Part shown: one piece after another, positions 42,187-50,582 of the stretch
Numbering within the stretch: the first letter of the stretch is position 1
Layout: each line of letters begins with the position of its first letter
Source: Schlegelella_A sp036272325
GTDB taxonomy: Bacteria > Pseudomonadota > Gammaproteobacteria > Burkholderiales > Burkholderiaceae_C
Length of the DNA: 64,000 nt
Reading direction: 5' to 3'
Assembly (NCBI GenBank): GCA_036272325.1
Contig: DATAYY010000033.1
Location: 1-64,000 of the forward strand
The notes under the pieces: generated by a model
What the model was told of the DNA's origin: nothing
Seen by the model: the letters and a program-made list of their open reading frames with translations, nothing else
Database searches by the model: none
Position numbers and translations under genes: made by a program

Positions 42187-43449
42187 CTAGCGCCTGGCGA
42201 CGCGCTTGGTCGCCTCGAGCTTGGCGAGGTCGACACCCTGCAGCAACGACTTCAGGCTGGCGATGTCGACTTTGCGGCCTTCGGCCGAGACGATCACGCC
42301 GTTGGCGAGGATCACTGCCAGCTCGCCGTGGCTGGCGTCCTTGTGGTATTCCTCGTGGAAGGTCCGCGTGCCGTCCCGGTAGACCTTCTCGACCTTGCCG
42401 TCGGCGTCCTGGTCGACCCTCATGTTGGCCCAGGCCGCCGCCATCGTCGCGAGGCCGGCAAGGCCCGCGGTGTCGGTGATCGCGAGCTCGGCGCGGCGGT
42501 CGCCGGCTGAATAGCTCGCCTTCGCAGCCGAGCCGGTGAATCCCATGGCCTCGCCGCTCTGCGCCTCGATCGCGGTCCGCTTCCACTCGCCGATCGACTC
42601 CGGCAGCATCGCCTTCAGCTCGGCGGCGGCGATCGGCTCGACGTTGCCGACCGCGCCGGCGGCGTCGCCCACGGCCATGCCCGCAGAGGCCCCGGCGCCC
42701 GGGCTCTGCGCCGGCTCCATGCGCTTGCTCGCCTCCTCGATGCGCTTGGCCATCTCGGCCATCGCCGACGGGTTGATCGTCACGGTTGCGCCGTCGGGGG
42801 TCCTGATCTGGACCGAGCCGCCATCGCCGCCTGGCGTCGCTGGCGTGCCGACGACGGTGCGACTGCCCCATCCCATCGGCCCCGGCCCGACGAACATCGA
42901 CGACACGCCGCCGAGGACGATGCCGGCGACGATCGCGCAGACGAAGACGACGGCGGTGTACGCGCCCGCCTTTCCGGGCGGGCAGCGCATCAGCACCGGC
43001 AGCCCGGTGTAGAAGAGATAGATCGAATAGAGCGCCGCCAGCAGTTGAAGCGCTGCCAGCGCCGGCAGCAGGCTGAAGATGCCGCCGACGAAGCCGGCAG
43101 TGCTGCCGTAGGCGACGACCTTGAGCGCGGCGACGAAGTTCTTGCTGCCGCCGAACGTCGGCGCGAGCGCGTCGACGATCAGCGCGAGCACGTAGACCAG
43201 CGCGAGCGTGAGCAGGTAGCCGACGATCATCTGCACCAGCGCCGTCGCCAGCGGCAACCGGATGCTGATGCCCATCATCCCGGCGCCGAACACCGTCCAG
43301 CCGATGAAGCCGGCGACCGCCGGGATCGCGGCGAGGATCACGAGGTAGCGGCGGTAGATCGCCGCCGCATCGGTGGTCTCGGCCGCGATCTCGGGCCAGG
43401 TCTGCCTGGGTCGGAGCAGGATTGCTTGCACGCGTTCGATCAAGGTCAT
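42187..43449 (-). CDS. YIP1-family membrane protein with soluble C-terminal domain
   Basis: About 420 residues. The N-terminal half has the YIP1 domain: a short MTLIERVQAILLRPRQTW lead (the family's 'W..I' motif) and five or so transmembrane segments up to about residue 200. The C-terminal half is soluble, with an Ala/Gly-rich linker, KRIEEASKRME helix and a mixed domain ending in LANGVIVSAEGRKVD. The ATG at 43449 has GGAGG about five bases ahead and opens the family start; the longer frame starts nine codons earlier. YIP1-like proteins in bacteria have no established role. It lies 34 bases downstream of recG and may be co-transcribed with it. Confidence 0.82.
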   Translation of the reverse strand: MTLIERVQAILLRPRQTWPEIAAETTDAAAIYRRYLVILAAIPAVAGFIGWTVFGAGMMGISIRLPLATALVQMIVGYLLTLALVYVLALIVDALAPTFGGSKNFVAALKVVAYGSTAGFVGGIFSLLPALAALQLLAALYSIYLFYTGLPVLMRCPPGKAGAYTAVVFVCAIVAGIVLGGVSSMFVGPGPMGWGSRTVVGTPATPGGDGGSVQIRTPDGATVTINPSAMAEMAKRIEEASKRMEPAQSPGAGASAGMAVGDAAGAVGNVEPIAAAELKAMLPESIGEWKRTAIEAQSGEAMGFTGSAAKASYSAGDRRAELAITDTAGLAGLATMAAAWANMRVDQDADGKVEKVYRDGTRTFHEEYHKDASHGELAVILANGVIVSAEGRKVDIASLKSLLQGVDLAKLEATKRVARR

Positions 43450-43483
43450 CGCTTCCTCCTCGTCTGTCGCGGTCATTCCGCGA

Positions 43484-45550
43484 TCATGCGTTCAGGTAGT
43501 CGGCGCGACCGCCGAGCCAGCGCTCGAGATGACCCTCGGCCGCAGCCGGATCCTGCTCCAGCAACATCTCGGCGGCCTCGCGCGCGGCGACGACCAACCC
43601 TTCGTCTTCGGCCGGGTCCGCGAACCGCAGCAGTGCCGCGCCCGATTGTCGCGCGCCGAGGAACTCGCCCGGGCCTCGGATCGCGAGGTCGCGACGCGCA
43701 ATCTCGAAGCCGTCGTCGGTCTCGAGCATCGCCTTCAGCCTCGCCTTGGCGGCGTCGGAGAGCGGCGCGCTGTAAAGCAGCACGCAGACGCTCGCCGTGC
43801 TGCCGCGGCCGACGCGGCCGCGCAGCTGGTGCAACTGCGACAGGCCGAAGCGCTCGGCGTGCTCGACGACCATCAGCGACGCGTTGGCGACATCGACGCC
43901 GACCTCGATCACCGTCGTCGCGACCAGGACTGCGATCTGGCCGCCGGCAAAGAGCGACATCACGGCGGTCTTCTCGGCCGCCGGCATGCGGCCGTGCAGG
44001 AGGCCGATCAGCCGGCCCGGCAAGACCGCGCTCAGCTCGGCGTGGGTCGCGGTCGCGTTCTTCAGGTCGAGCGCTGCCGACTCCTCGACCAGCGGACAGA
44101 CCCAGTACGTCTGCCGGCCGCGGGCCGCCTCGTCGCGGATCCGGGCGACGACTTCATCGCGGCGGCCATCGGCGAACAGCCTGGTGACGATCGGCGTGCG
44201 CCCGGGCGGCAGTTCGTCGATCGTGCTGACGTCGAGGTCGGCGAACAGCGTCATCGCGAGCGTGCGCGGGATCGGCGTCGCGCTCATCATCAGCATGTGC
44301 GGCTCGAGCGCGCCCTGATCGTGCAGCTTGGCGCGCAGCGCGAGTCGTTGAGCGACGCCGAAGCGGTGCTGCTCGTCGATGATTGCGAGGCCGAGCCGCG
44401 CGAAGCGCACCTGCTCCTCGATCACCGCGTGGGTGCCGACGACGAGGCCGGCCTGGCCCGATGCGACCTGCGCGAGCATCGCGTCGCGCGCCTTGCCCTT
44501 CCTGCTGCCGGTCAGCCAGGCGACGGTGACGCCGAGCGGCGCGAGCCAGCCGACGAGCTTCTTCAAATGCTGCTCGGCGAGGATCTCGGTCGGCGCCATC
44601 AGCGCGCACTGCCAGCCGGCGTCGATCGCCCGCGCTGCGGCGAGCGCGGCGACGACGGTCTTGCCCGAGCCGACGTCGCCCTGGAGCAGGCGGTGCATCG
44701 GCACGCCGCGGCCGAGGTCGGCGTCGATCTCGCCGCCGACGCGGCGCTGCGCCGGCGTCAGCGCGAACGGCAGCGCTGCGAGCAGCGCGTCGTGCACCCT
44801 GCCGCGCGCCGGTGCGAGCGGCGGCGCGCGCTGATGCTGGCGCTCGCGACGTGCGAGCTGCTGCGACAACTGCTGCGCGAGCAGCTCGTCGAACTTGAGG
44901 CGCTGCCACGCCGGCTGCGAGCGGTCCTCGAGCGCGGCCGCGGCGAGCCCGGGCGGCGGCTCGTGGAGAGAGGCGAGCGCGTCGCGCAAGCTCGGCAAGC
45001 CGCGCGGCACGATGCCGGGCGGCAGCTGCTCGTCGAGGTCGGCGCGCGAGCGGCCGGCCGCGACCGCCTTGCGCAAGGTCGCCTGCGACAGCTGCACCGT
45101 GCTCGGATAGACCGGCGTCAGCGCGGTCGGCAGCGGCGCACCGGCGGTCACGACCTTGAATGCCGGATGGACCATCTCGACGCCGAAGAAGCCGCCGCGC
45201 GCCTCGCCTCGCGCGCGCACGCGCTTGCCGATGGCGAGCGTCTTCTGCGCCGACGGATAGAAGTGGAGGAATCGCAGCACCAAGTCGCCGCTGTCGTCCG
45301 CGAGCTTGACGACGAGCTGGCGGCGTGGCCGGAACTGGATGCGCGAATCGGTGACGACGCCTTCGACCTGGTCGCTGTCGCCGTCCCGCAGTGTCGCGAT
45401 CGGCACGATCCGCGTTTCGTCCTCGTAGCGCAGCGGCAGGTGCAGCGCGAGGTCGATGTCGCGCACGAGTCCGAGCTTCGCGAGCGCCTGCTCGGGCACC
45501 GATCCCGGCGCGGCGCGTGGCTTCGGCTCGCGTCGCGCGGGGGAGGCCAT
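43484..45550 (-). CDS. recG: ATP-dependent DNA helicase RecG
   Basis: A 688-residue superfamily 2 helicase that remodels stalled replication forks and branch-migrates Holliday junctions. An OB-fold wedge domain lies in the first ~270 residues, followed by helicase motifs: Walker A LLQGDVGSGKT near residue 291, the DEQH box IIDEQHRFGV near residue 390, SATPIPRTLA (motif III) and a C-terminal region with LRGRVGRG (motif VI). The length is normal. It is divergent from queA, with only 22 bases between starts. Confidence 0.96.
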   Translation of the reverse strand: MASPARREPKPRAAPGSVPEQALAKLGLVRDIDLALHLPLRYEDETRIVPIATLRDGDSDQVEGVVTDSRIQFRPRRQLVVKLADDSGDLVLRFLHFYPSAQKTLAIGKRVRARGEARGGFFGVEMVHPAFKVVTAGAPLPTALTPVYPSTVQLSQATLRKAVAAGRSRADLDEQLPPGIVPRGLPSLRDALASLHEPPPGLAAAALEDRSQPAWQRLKFDELLAQQLSQQLARRERQHQRAPPLAPARGRVHDALLAALPFALTPAQRRVGGEIDADLGRGVPMHRLLQGDVGSGKTVVAALAAARAIDAGWQCALMAPTEILAEQHLKKLVGWLAPLGVTVAWLTGSRKGKARDAMLAQVASGQAGLVVGTHAVIEEQVRFARLGLAIIDEQHRFGVAQRLALRAKLHDQGALEPHMLMMSATPIPRTLAMTLFADLDVSTIDELPPGRTPIVTRLFADGRRDEVVARIRDEAARGRQTYWVCPLVEESAALDLKNATATHAELSAVLPGRLIGLLHGRMPAAEKTAVMSLFAGGQIAVLVATTVIEVGVDVANASLMVVEHAERFGLSQLHQLRGRVGRGSTASVCVLLYSAPLSDAAKARLKAMLETDDGFEIARRDLAIRGPGEFLGARQSGAALLRFADPAEDEGLVVAAREAAEMLLEQDPAAAEGHLERWLGGRADYLNA

Positions 45551-45572
45551 GATGGGAGAATTTTGCCCTGCG

Positions 45573-46649
45573 ATGGCAACGCCCCTGACTTTGAGCGACT
45601 TCGACTACGCGCTGCCGCGCGAGTTGATCGCCCAGCACCCGGCTGCCGAGCGCAGCGCGGCGCGGTTGCTCGATGGCGTGAGCGACCCGCCGCGCGATTG
45701 CCACGTGCGCGATCTGCCGGCGCTGCTTCGCCCCGGCGACCTGCTGGTCGTCAACGACACCGCGGTCGTCAAGGCGCGCCTGTTCGGCGTCAAGGCGAGC
45801 GGCGGCGTAGTCGAGGCGCTGGTCGAGCGCCTCGAGGACGGCGTTTGCGGTGTCGTCGTCGCCCAGCTGCGCGCCAGCAAGTCGCCGCGCGAAGGCACCC
45901 TGATCCGCTTCGCCGACGCGTTCGACGCCGAGGTGCTCGGTCGTGGCGGCAGCGACGGATCGCTCTTTCGGCTGCGCTTTCCCGGCGATCCGCTTGCGCT
46001 GCTCGAGCGCTACGGCCGCGTGCCGCTGCCGCCCTACATCGATCGCGCCGACGACGCCGACGACAGGGCTCGCTACCAGACGGTGTTCGCCGAGCGCCCG
46101 GGCGCCGTCGCGGCGCCGACCGCAGCCTTGCACTTCGACGCAGAGCTGCTCGCTGCGCTCGCTGCGCGCGGCGTCGAGCGAACGGCGGTTACGCTGCACG
46201 TCGGCGCCGGCACCTTCCGACCCGTGCGGAGCGAGAACATCGCCGAGCACGTCATGCACAGCGAGCGGTTCGAGGTCGGCGCAGCGGCGGCAGCAGCGAT
46301 CGTGCGCGCGCGCGCCGCCGGCGGCAGGATCGTCGCTGTCGGCACGACGAGCTTGCGCGCCCTCGAGTCGGCGGCGCTGCGGCGTGCCGCCGGCGAACCG
46401 TTCGCGGCGGCGGCGGGCGAGACCGATCTCTTCGTCACCCCCGGCTTCGGATTTCGCGTCGTCGAGCTGCTGCTGACCAACTTTCATCTGCCGAGGAGCA
46501 CGCTGCTGATGCTCGTCTCGGCGTTCGCCGGCAGGGAGCGAATCCGCGCCCTCTACGCGCATGCGATCGAAGAGAGGTACCGCTTCTTCAGCTACGGCGA
46601 CGCGATGCTGCTCGCGCGGGGCGGCGGGCCCGGCGAACCCGCCGCATGA
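45573..46649 (+). CDS. queA: tRNA preQ1(34) S-adenosylmethionine ribosyltransferase-isomerase
   Basis: A 358-residue QueA, which transfers and rearranges ribose from SAM onto preQ1-modified tRNA to form epoxyqueuosine. Recognisable segments are FDYALPRELIAQHPA at the N-terminus, LLVVNDTAVVKARLFG, PLPPYIDR near residue 150, LHVGAGTFRPV and TNFHLPRSTLLMLVSAFAG near the end. The ATG at 45573 opens the conserved start; ATGs 7 and 8 codons earlier are also in frame. It overlaps the next gene by ATGA and belongs to the queuosine pathway with tgt two genes later. Confidence 0.95.
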   Translation: MATPLTLSDFDYALPRELIAQHPAAERSAARLLDGVSDPPRDCHVRDLPALLRPGDLLVVNDTAVVKARLFGVKASGGVVEALVERLEDGVCGVVVAQLRASKSPREGTLIRFADAFDAEVLGRGGSDGSLFRLRFPGDPLALLERYGRVPLPPYIDRADDADDRARYQTVFAERPGAVAAPTAALHFDAELLAALAARGVERTAVTLHVGAGTFRPVRSENIAEHVMHSERFEVGAAAAAAIVRARAAGGRIVAVGTTSLRALESAALRRAAGEPFAAAAGETDLFVTPGFGFRVVELLLTNFHLPRSTLLMLVSAFAGRERIRALYAHAIEERYRFFSYGDAMLLARGGGPGEPAA

Positions 46650-47938
46650 GCGATCTGCGCGCCGCGTTGGTGCTGCTCGCAGCGATCATGGGTCGTCGTG
46701 GTGCGCTCGCGCTGCTCGCGGCAACGATCGGCGGCGTTGTCCCCGTGGCCGTGTGCGCGGCAACGCCGTACGTGCCGGTCGGTACGTGCGCGGGCTTTCC
46801 TCGCCTCGCGCTCGCGGTGCCGCGGGGCTGGTGCGTCGCCCTCGTCGCCGATGCGTCGAGCGGCCTTGTTTTCCCGCGCCGCATCGTCGAGGTCGCACCC
46901 GGCCGCTTCTGGATCGTCGACATGGGCGGCTGGGAGCCGCACCGCGGCCGCCTCTTGCAGCTCGAACTTCCAGCGCGCGGTGTCTCGACGCCGGTTCGGC
47001 TCGAGGTCATCGCCGACAAGCTCGACCGGCCGCACGGCATTGCGCTCGGCCCCGACGGGCGCGTCTACGTCGGCGAGGCGGGACGCGTCTGGCGCACCCC
47101 GGCGACGCTGCCGATCGTCGCCGAGACGGTGATCGATGGGCTCCCCGCCGATGGCGCGCATCCGCTGAAGGAAATCGTCTTCGGCGCGCGCGGGCAACTG
47201 TTCGTCAACGTCGGTTCCTCGAGCGATGCCTGTCGCGATAATGCCGGCACCTTGCCGTTGCCGTGCCCGGACCGTGTCGGCGCGAGTCCGCGCGCTGCCG
47301 TCTACGAAGCGACGCTTGGCGGACCGGCGTTCACGCTGCAATCGTTCAAGCCCTACGCGACGGGACTCCGCAACTCGCTCGCGCTCGCATGGGCCGCGCC
47401 CGGCGTGCTGCTGCAGGGCGAGAACTCGATCGACTACACGGACGAAGCTGCTCCGCCAGAGGAGCTCAACGTGCTCGGCGGCGGTAGCGACCATGGCTGG
47501 CCGTATTGCATCGGCATGCGGCAACCAGCGCGCGGCTACGAAGGTCGCGCTGATTGCGCGAAAAGCGCGGCGCCGGCGATGCTCTGGCCTGCGCATGTCG
47601 CGCCGCTGCAGATGCTCGCCGTTCCGGCGACAGCGAACAACGCCTTCGCTGGCCAGGTCGTCGTTGCCTGGCACGGCTATCGCGCCGCCGGTCATCGCGT
47701 CGTCGGCTTCGGCGTCGACGTGCACGGAGTGCCGACGGGCGCGCCGCGGCTCTGGATCGGCGGCTGGAACGCGGCGAAGAACGTTCGTCCGCTCGGCGCA
47801 CCGGCCGGCATCCTGGTCGACTCCGCCGGGCGCCTCCTCGTCGTCGAGGACCGCAACCGCACACTGCTGATGCTGACGCGCGACGACGCCGTCCCGGCGC
47901 GGGCCGCGAGCGCGCCGCCGCCAACGACAATCCGTTGA
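46646..47938 (+). CDS. PQQ-dependent sugar dehydrogenase-family exported protein
   Basis: A 430-residue protein of the soluble glucose/sorbosone dehydrogenase (GSDH) beta-propeller family. An N-terminal hydrophobic segment (ALALLAATIGG...VAVCA) should export it. PHGIALGPDGRVYVGEAG near residue 130, GEN near residue 255, and HGWPYC near residue 285 match the family's propeller and PQQ-site regions; four to six Cys suggest disulphides. It probably oxidises an aldose or polyol-like substrate in the periplasm, if PQQ is available. Its start overlaps the queA stop (ATGA) and its stop overlaps the tgt start (TGATG), so it is translationally embedded in the queuosine operon, with no evident link to queuosine. 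Confidence 0.82.
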   Translation: MSDLRAALVLLAAIMGRRGALALLAATIGGVVPVAVCAATPYVPVGTCAGFPRLALAVPRGWCVALVADASSGLVFPRRIVEVAPGRFWIVDMGGWEPHRGRLLQLELPARGVSTPVRLEVIADKLDRPHGIALGPDGRVYVGEAGRVWRTPATLPIVAETVIDGLPADGAHPLKEIVFGARGQLFVNVGSSSDACRDNAGTLPLPCPDRVGASPRAAVYEATLGGPAFTLQSFKPYATGLRNSLALAWAAPGVLLQGENSIDYTDEAAPPEELNVLGGGSDHGWPYCIGMRQPARGYEGRADCAKSAAPAMLWPAHVAPLQMLAVPATANNAFAGQVVVAWHGYRAAGHRVVGFGVDVHGVPTGAPRLWIGGWNAAKNVRPLGAPAGILVDSAGRLLVVEDRNRTLLMLTRDDAVPARAASAPPPTTIR

Positions 47939-49065
47939 TGCTCTCGTTCGATCTGCTCGCCACCGAAGGGCTGGCGCGCCGCGGCCGCCTGACCTTGCGC
48001 CACGGCAGCGTCGAGACGCCGGTCTTCATGCCGGTCGGCACCTACGGCAGCGTCAAGGGCGTGTGGCCGACGGCGCTCGAGGCGATGGGCGTCGAGATCC
48101 TGCTCGGCAACACCTTCCATCTCTGGCTGCGGCCCGGCCTCGACGTCCTGGCGCGCTTCGGCGGCCTGCATCGGCTCGAGGGCTGGGCACGCTCGATCCT
48201 CACCGACAGCGGCGGTTTTCAGGTCTGGTCGCTCGGCGCCAACGCCAAGGTGAGCGAGCAAGGCGTCGCCTTCCGGTCACCGGTCAACGGCGACAAGCTG
48301 CTGCTGACGGCCGAGCTCAGCATGCAGATCCAGCGCGTCCTCGACAGCGACGTCGTCATGCAGTTCGACGAGTGCACAGCGTACGAGGTTGGCGGCCGCG
48401 TCACGACCGAGGCCGATGCCCGCCGCTCGATGGAGATGAGTCTGCGCTGGGCGGTTCGCTCGCGCGCCGAGTTTGCCCGACTCGAGAACCCGAATGCCCT
48501 GTTCGGCATCGTCCAGGGCGGCATGTTCGAGTCGCTGCGCGAAGAGTCGATCGCCGGCCTCATTGAGCTCGATCTGCCGGGCTACGCGATCGGCGGCGTC
48601 AGCGTCGGCGAGCCGAAGGACGCGATGCAGCGCATCGTCGCCCACACGCCGCACCGGCTTCCGGCCGCCAAGCCGCGCTACCTCATGGGCGTCGGCACGC
48701 CCGAGGACCTGCTCGACGGCGTCGCCGCCGGGGTCGACATGTTCGACTGCGTGATGCCGACCCGCAATGCGAGGAACGGCCATCTCTTCACGCGCTTCGG
48801 CGATCTGCGGATTCGAAACGCCCGCTACAGGAGCGACGAGCTGCCGGTCGATCCGAGCTGCGCCTGCCCGACCTGCGCGCGCTTTCCGCGCGCCTATCTC
48901 CACCACCTCGACCGTTGCGGCGAGATGCTGGCGCCGATGATCGCCAGCGTCCACAACCTGCACTTCTACGTCTCGCTCATGGCAGGCATCCGGGGTGCGC
49001 TCGAGGCCGGGACCTTCGCCGCCTTCGCGGCGGCGTTTCGGGCCGACCGCCAGCGCGGCGTCTGA
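47938..49065 (+). CDS. tgt: tRNA-guanine(34) transglycosylase Tgt
   Basis: A 375-residue enzyme that exchanges guanine-34 for preQ1 in tRNAs with GUN anticodons. The general-base Asp is in ILTDSGGFQVWSL near residue 90, the nucleophilic Asp in DMFDCVMPTRNARNG near residue 266, and zinc ligands are in SCACPTC with His in the following helix. The ATG overlaps the preceding stop by one base (TGATG). The usual yajC-secD-secF genes do not follow; a CBS-domain gene does. Confidence 0.96.
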   Translation: MLSFDLLATEGLARRGRLTLRHGSVETPVFMPVGTYGSVKGVWPTALEAMGVEILLGNTFHLWLRPGLDVLARFGGLHRLEGWARSILTDSGGFQVWSLGANAKVSEQGVAFRSPVNGDKLLLTAELSMQIQRVLDSDVVMQFDECTAYEVGGRVTTEADARRSMEMSLRWAVRSRAEFARLENPNALFGIVQGGMFESLREESIAGLIELDLPGYAIGGVSVGEPKDAMQRIVAHTPHRLPAAKPRYLMGVGTPEDLLDGVAAGVDMFDCVMPTRNARNGHLFTRFGDLRIRNARYRSDELPVDPSCACPTCARFPRAYLHHLDRCGEMLAPMIASVHNLHFYVSLMAGIRGALEAGTFAAFAAAFRADRQRGV

Positions 49066-49194
49066 CGCGGCGCCGTCGGACGCCGCTGACCCGCGCCGTA
49101 GGGCAGGGCCCACAGCGGCCCGGGCAATCGCCTCCTGCCGCGGCCGGCGTCGCGCCCCTAGCCTTCCCGATTCATCACGCCACAGGAGATCGCC

Positions 49195-49614
49195 ATGACC
49201 ACGATCGCAGACATCATGACCCGCAGCATCGCCACCGTGCAGCGCGAGGAAACGCTCCAGGCCGCGGCCAAGCGCATGCGCGACATGGACGTCGGCTCGC
49301 TTCCCGTCCTCGACGGCAAGGCGCTGGTCGGCATCGTGACCGACCGCGACATCGCGATCCGCGGCGTCGCCGACGGCATGGTCGCGCAGGAGTCGCGCGT
49401 TGCCGACGTGATGACGGAAGAAGTGGTGTGCTGCCGCGCCGGCGACGCGATCGAGGACGTCATGGCCGAGATGGGCGAATCGCGGGTCCGGCGGCTCCCC
49501 GTTCTCGATCGCAACAATGAAGTCGTCGGCGTGGTGGCGCTCGGCGACCTGGCGACGCGACAATCGGTGCACATCGACCAGACTCTGCGCGAGATCTCGA
49601 CGCCTGATCATTGA
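49195..49614 (+). CDS. CBS-domain protein
   Basis: A 139-residue protein made of a tandem CBS pair (a Bateman module): repeat one begins with IADIMTRSIATVQREET and repeat two with VADVMTEEVVCCRAGD, each ending in a hydrophobic 'LPVLD...VGIV/VGVV' strand. Such modules bind adenosine nucleotides or SAM. There is no catalytic domain attached. CAGGAG precedes the ATG. Its stop overlaps the TTG start of the YihY-type membrane protein gene by four bases (TTGA), suggesting that the two work together or are made in fixed ratio. Confidence 0.93.
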   Translation: MTTIADIMTRSIATVQREETLQAAAKRMRDMDVGSLPVLDGKALVGIVTDRDIAIRGVADGMVAQESRVADVMTEEVVCCRAGDAIEDVMAEMGESRVRRLPVLDRNNEVVGVVALGDLATRQSVHIDQTLREISTPDH

Positions 49615-50558
49615 GTTCCAGCCGTCCGAACGCACTCCAGCGCTATCTCGGCGAGCGCCTGCTCGGCCCAGCAGCGCAGCACGTGCTGCGCCACCCGGGC
49701 GCGTTCCTGCTGCAGACGCTGAAGGCGTTTCGCGCAAACCAGGGGCTGCTGCTCGCCGGCGCGGTCGCGTATTACGCCTTGCTGTCGATCGTTCCGCTGC
49801 TGATCCTGACGGTCATCGCGCTCTCGCACTTCATCGACCAGCGTGAGTTGCTGGCGACGCTCGGCCGCTATCTCGAGTGGCTGGTGCCCAGCCGGGCGCC
49901 GGCGATCGTCGGCGAGCTGGCGAACTTCCTCGACAAGCGCGAGGGCATCGGCTGGCTGCTGCTGGCGACGATGATCTTCTTCAGCTCGCTCGCCTTCACC
50001 GTGCTCGAGAACGCGATGTCGGTGATCTTCCTGCACCGCGTCGTCACCCGGAAGCGCCGCTTCATCTTCTCGGTCCTGATCCCCTACGTCTACATCCTCT
50101 CGCTCGGCATCGGGCTCCTGCTCGTCACGCTCGTCGCCGGCGGCCTGCAGGCGGTCGGCAAGGAAAGCGTCGAGCTGTTCGGACGCGACTGGTCGCTGCA
50201 CGGCGTGTCCGGGCTGCTGCTCTATCTGCTCGGCTTCGCCGGCGAGGTCTTCGTCCTGACGTCGGTCTATCTCGTCATGCCCGCCGGCCGCCTGGCGTGG
50301 CGGCATGCGCTGATCGGCGGCATCACCGCGGCGGTGCTTTGGGAGATCACCCGCCACGTCCTCGTCTGGTATCTCGCGACCCTGTCGCAGGTGTCGATCG
50401 TCTACGGCTCGCTGACGACCGCGATCGTCGTTCTCCTCAGCCTCGAGCTCGCGGCGACGCTGCTCCTGTTCGGCGCCCAGGTCATTTCCGAGTACGAGCG
50501 GATCGGCTACGCCGCCGCCGTGCAGGCCGAGCCGGGATTCAGCACCGCGCCGGTCTAG
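49611..50558 (+). CDS. YihY/virulence factor BrkB family membrane protein
   Basis: A 315-residue inner-membrane protein with about six transmembrane helices, of the YihY/BrkB (formerly misnamed RNase BN) family. Family features are VAYYALLSIVPLLILTV near residue 48, the SSLAFTVLENAMSVIF helix and a C-terminal YGSLTTAIVVLLSLELAATLLLFGA pair. Function is not established; a transport or lipid role is suggested for some members. The start is TTG 49611, overlapping the CBS gene stop; there is no good ATG without losing conserved N-terminal sequence. Confidence 0.9.
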   Translation: MSSSRPNALQRYLGERLLGPAAQHVLRHPGAFLLQTLKAFRANQGLLLAGAVAYYALLSIVPLLILTVIALSHFIDQRELLATLGRYLEWLVPSRAPAIVGELANFLDKREGIGWLLLATMIFFSSLAFTVLENAMSVIFLHRVVTRKRRFIFSVLIPYVYILSLGIGLLLVTLVAGGLQAVGKESVELFGRDWSLHGVSGLLLYLLGFAGEVFVLTSVYLVMPAGRLAWRHALIGGITAAVLWEITRHVLVWYLATLSQVSIVYGSLTTAIVVLLSLELAATLLLFGAQVISEYERIGYAAAVQAEPGFSTAPV

Positions 50559-50582
50559 TGCTGCTCGTCGTGGGCGTGGCGA

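Noticed and set aside
43373..46645. A 1521-residue frame that would fuse more than 1000 residues to the PQQ-type dehydrogenase.
   Set aside because: The extension is antisense to recG and out of frame with queA; the real product starts at ATG 46646 with a signal peptide.
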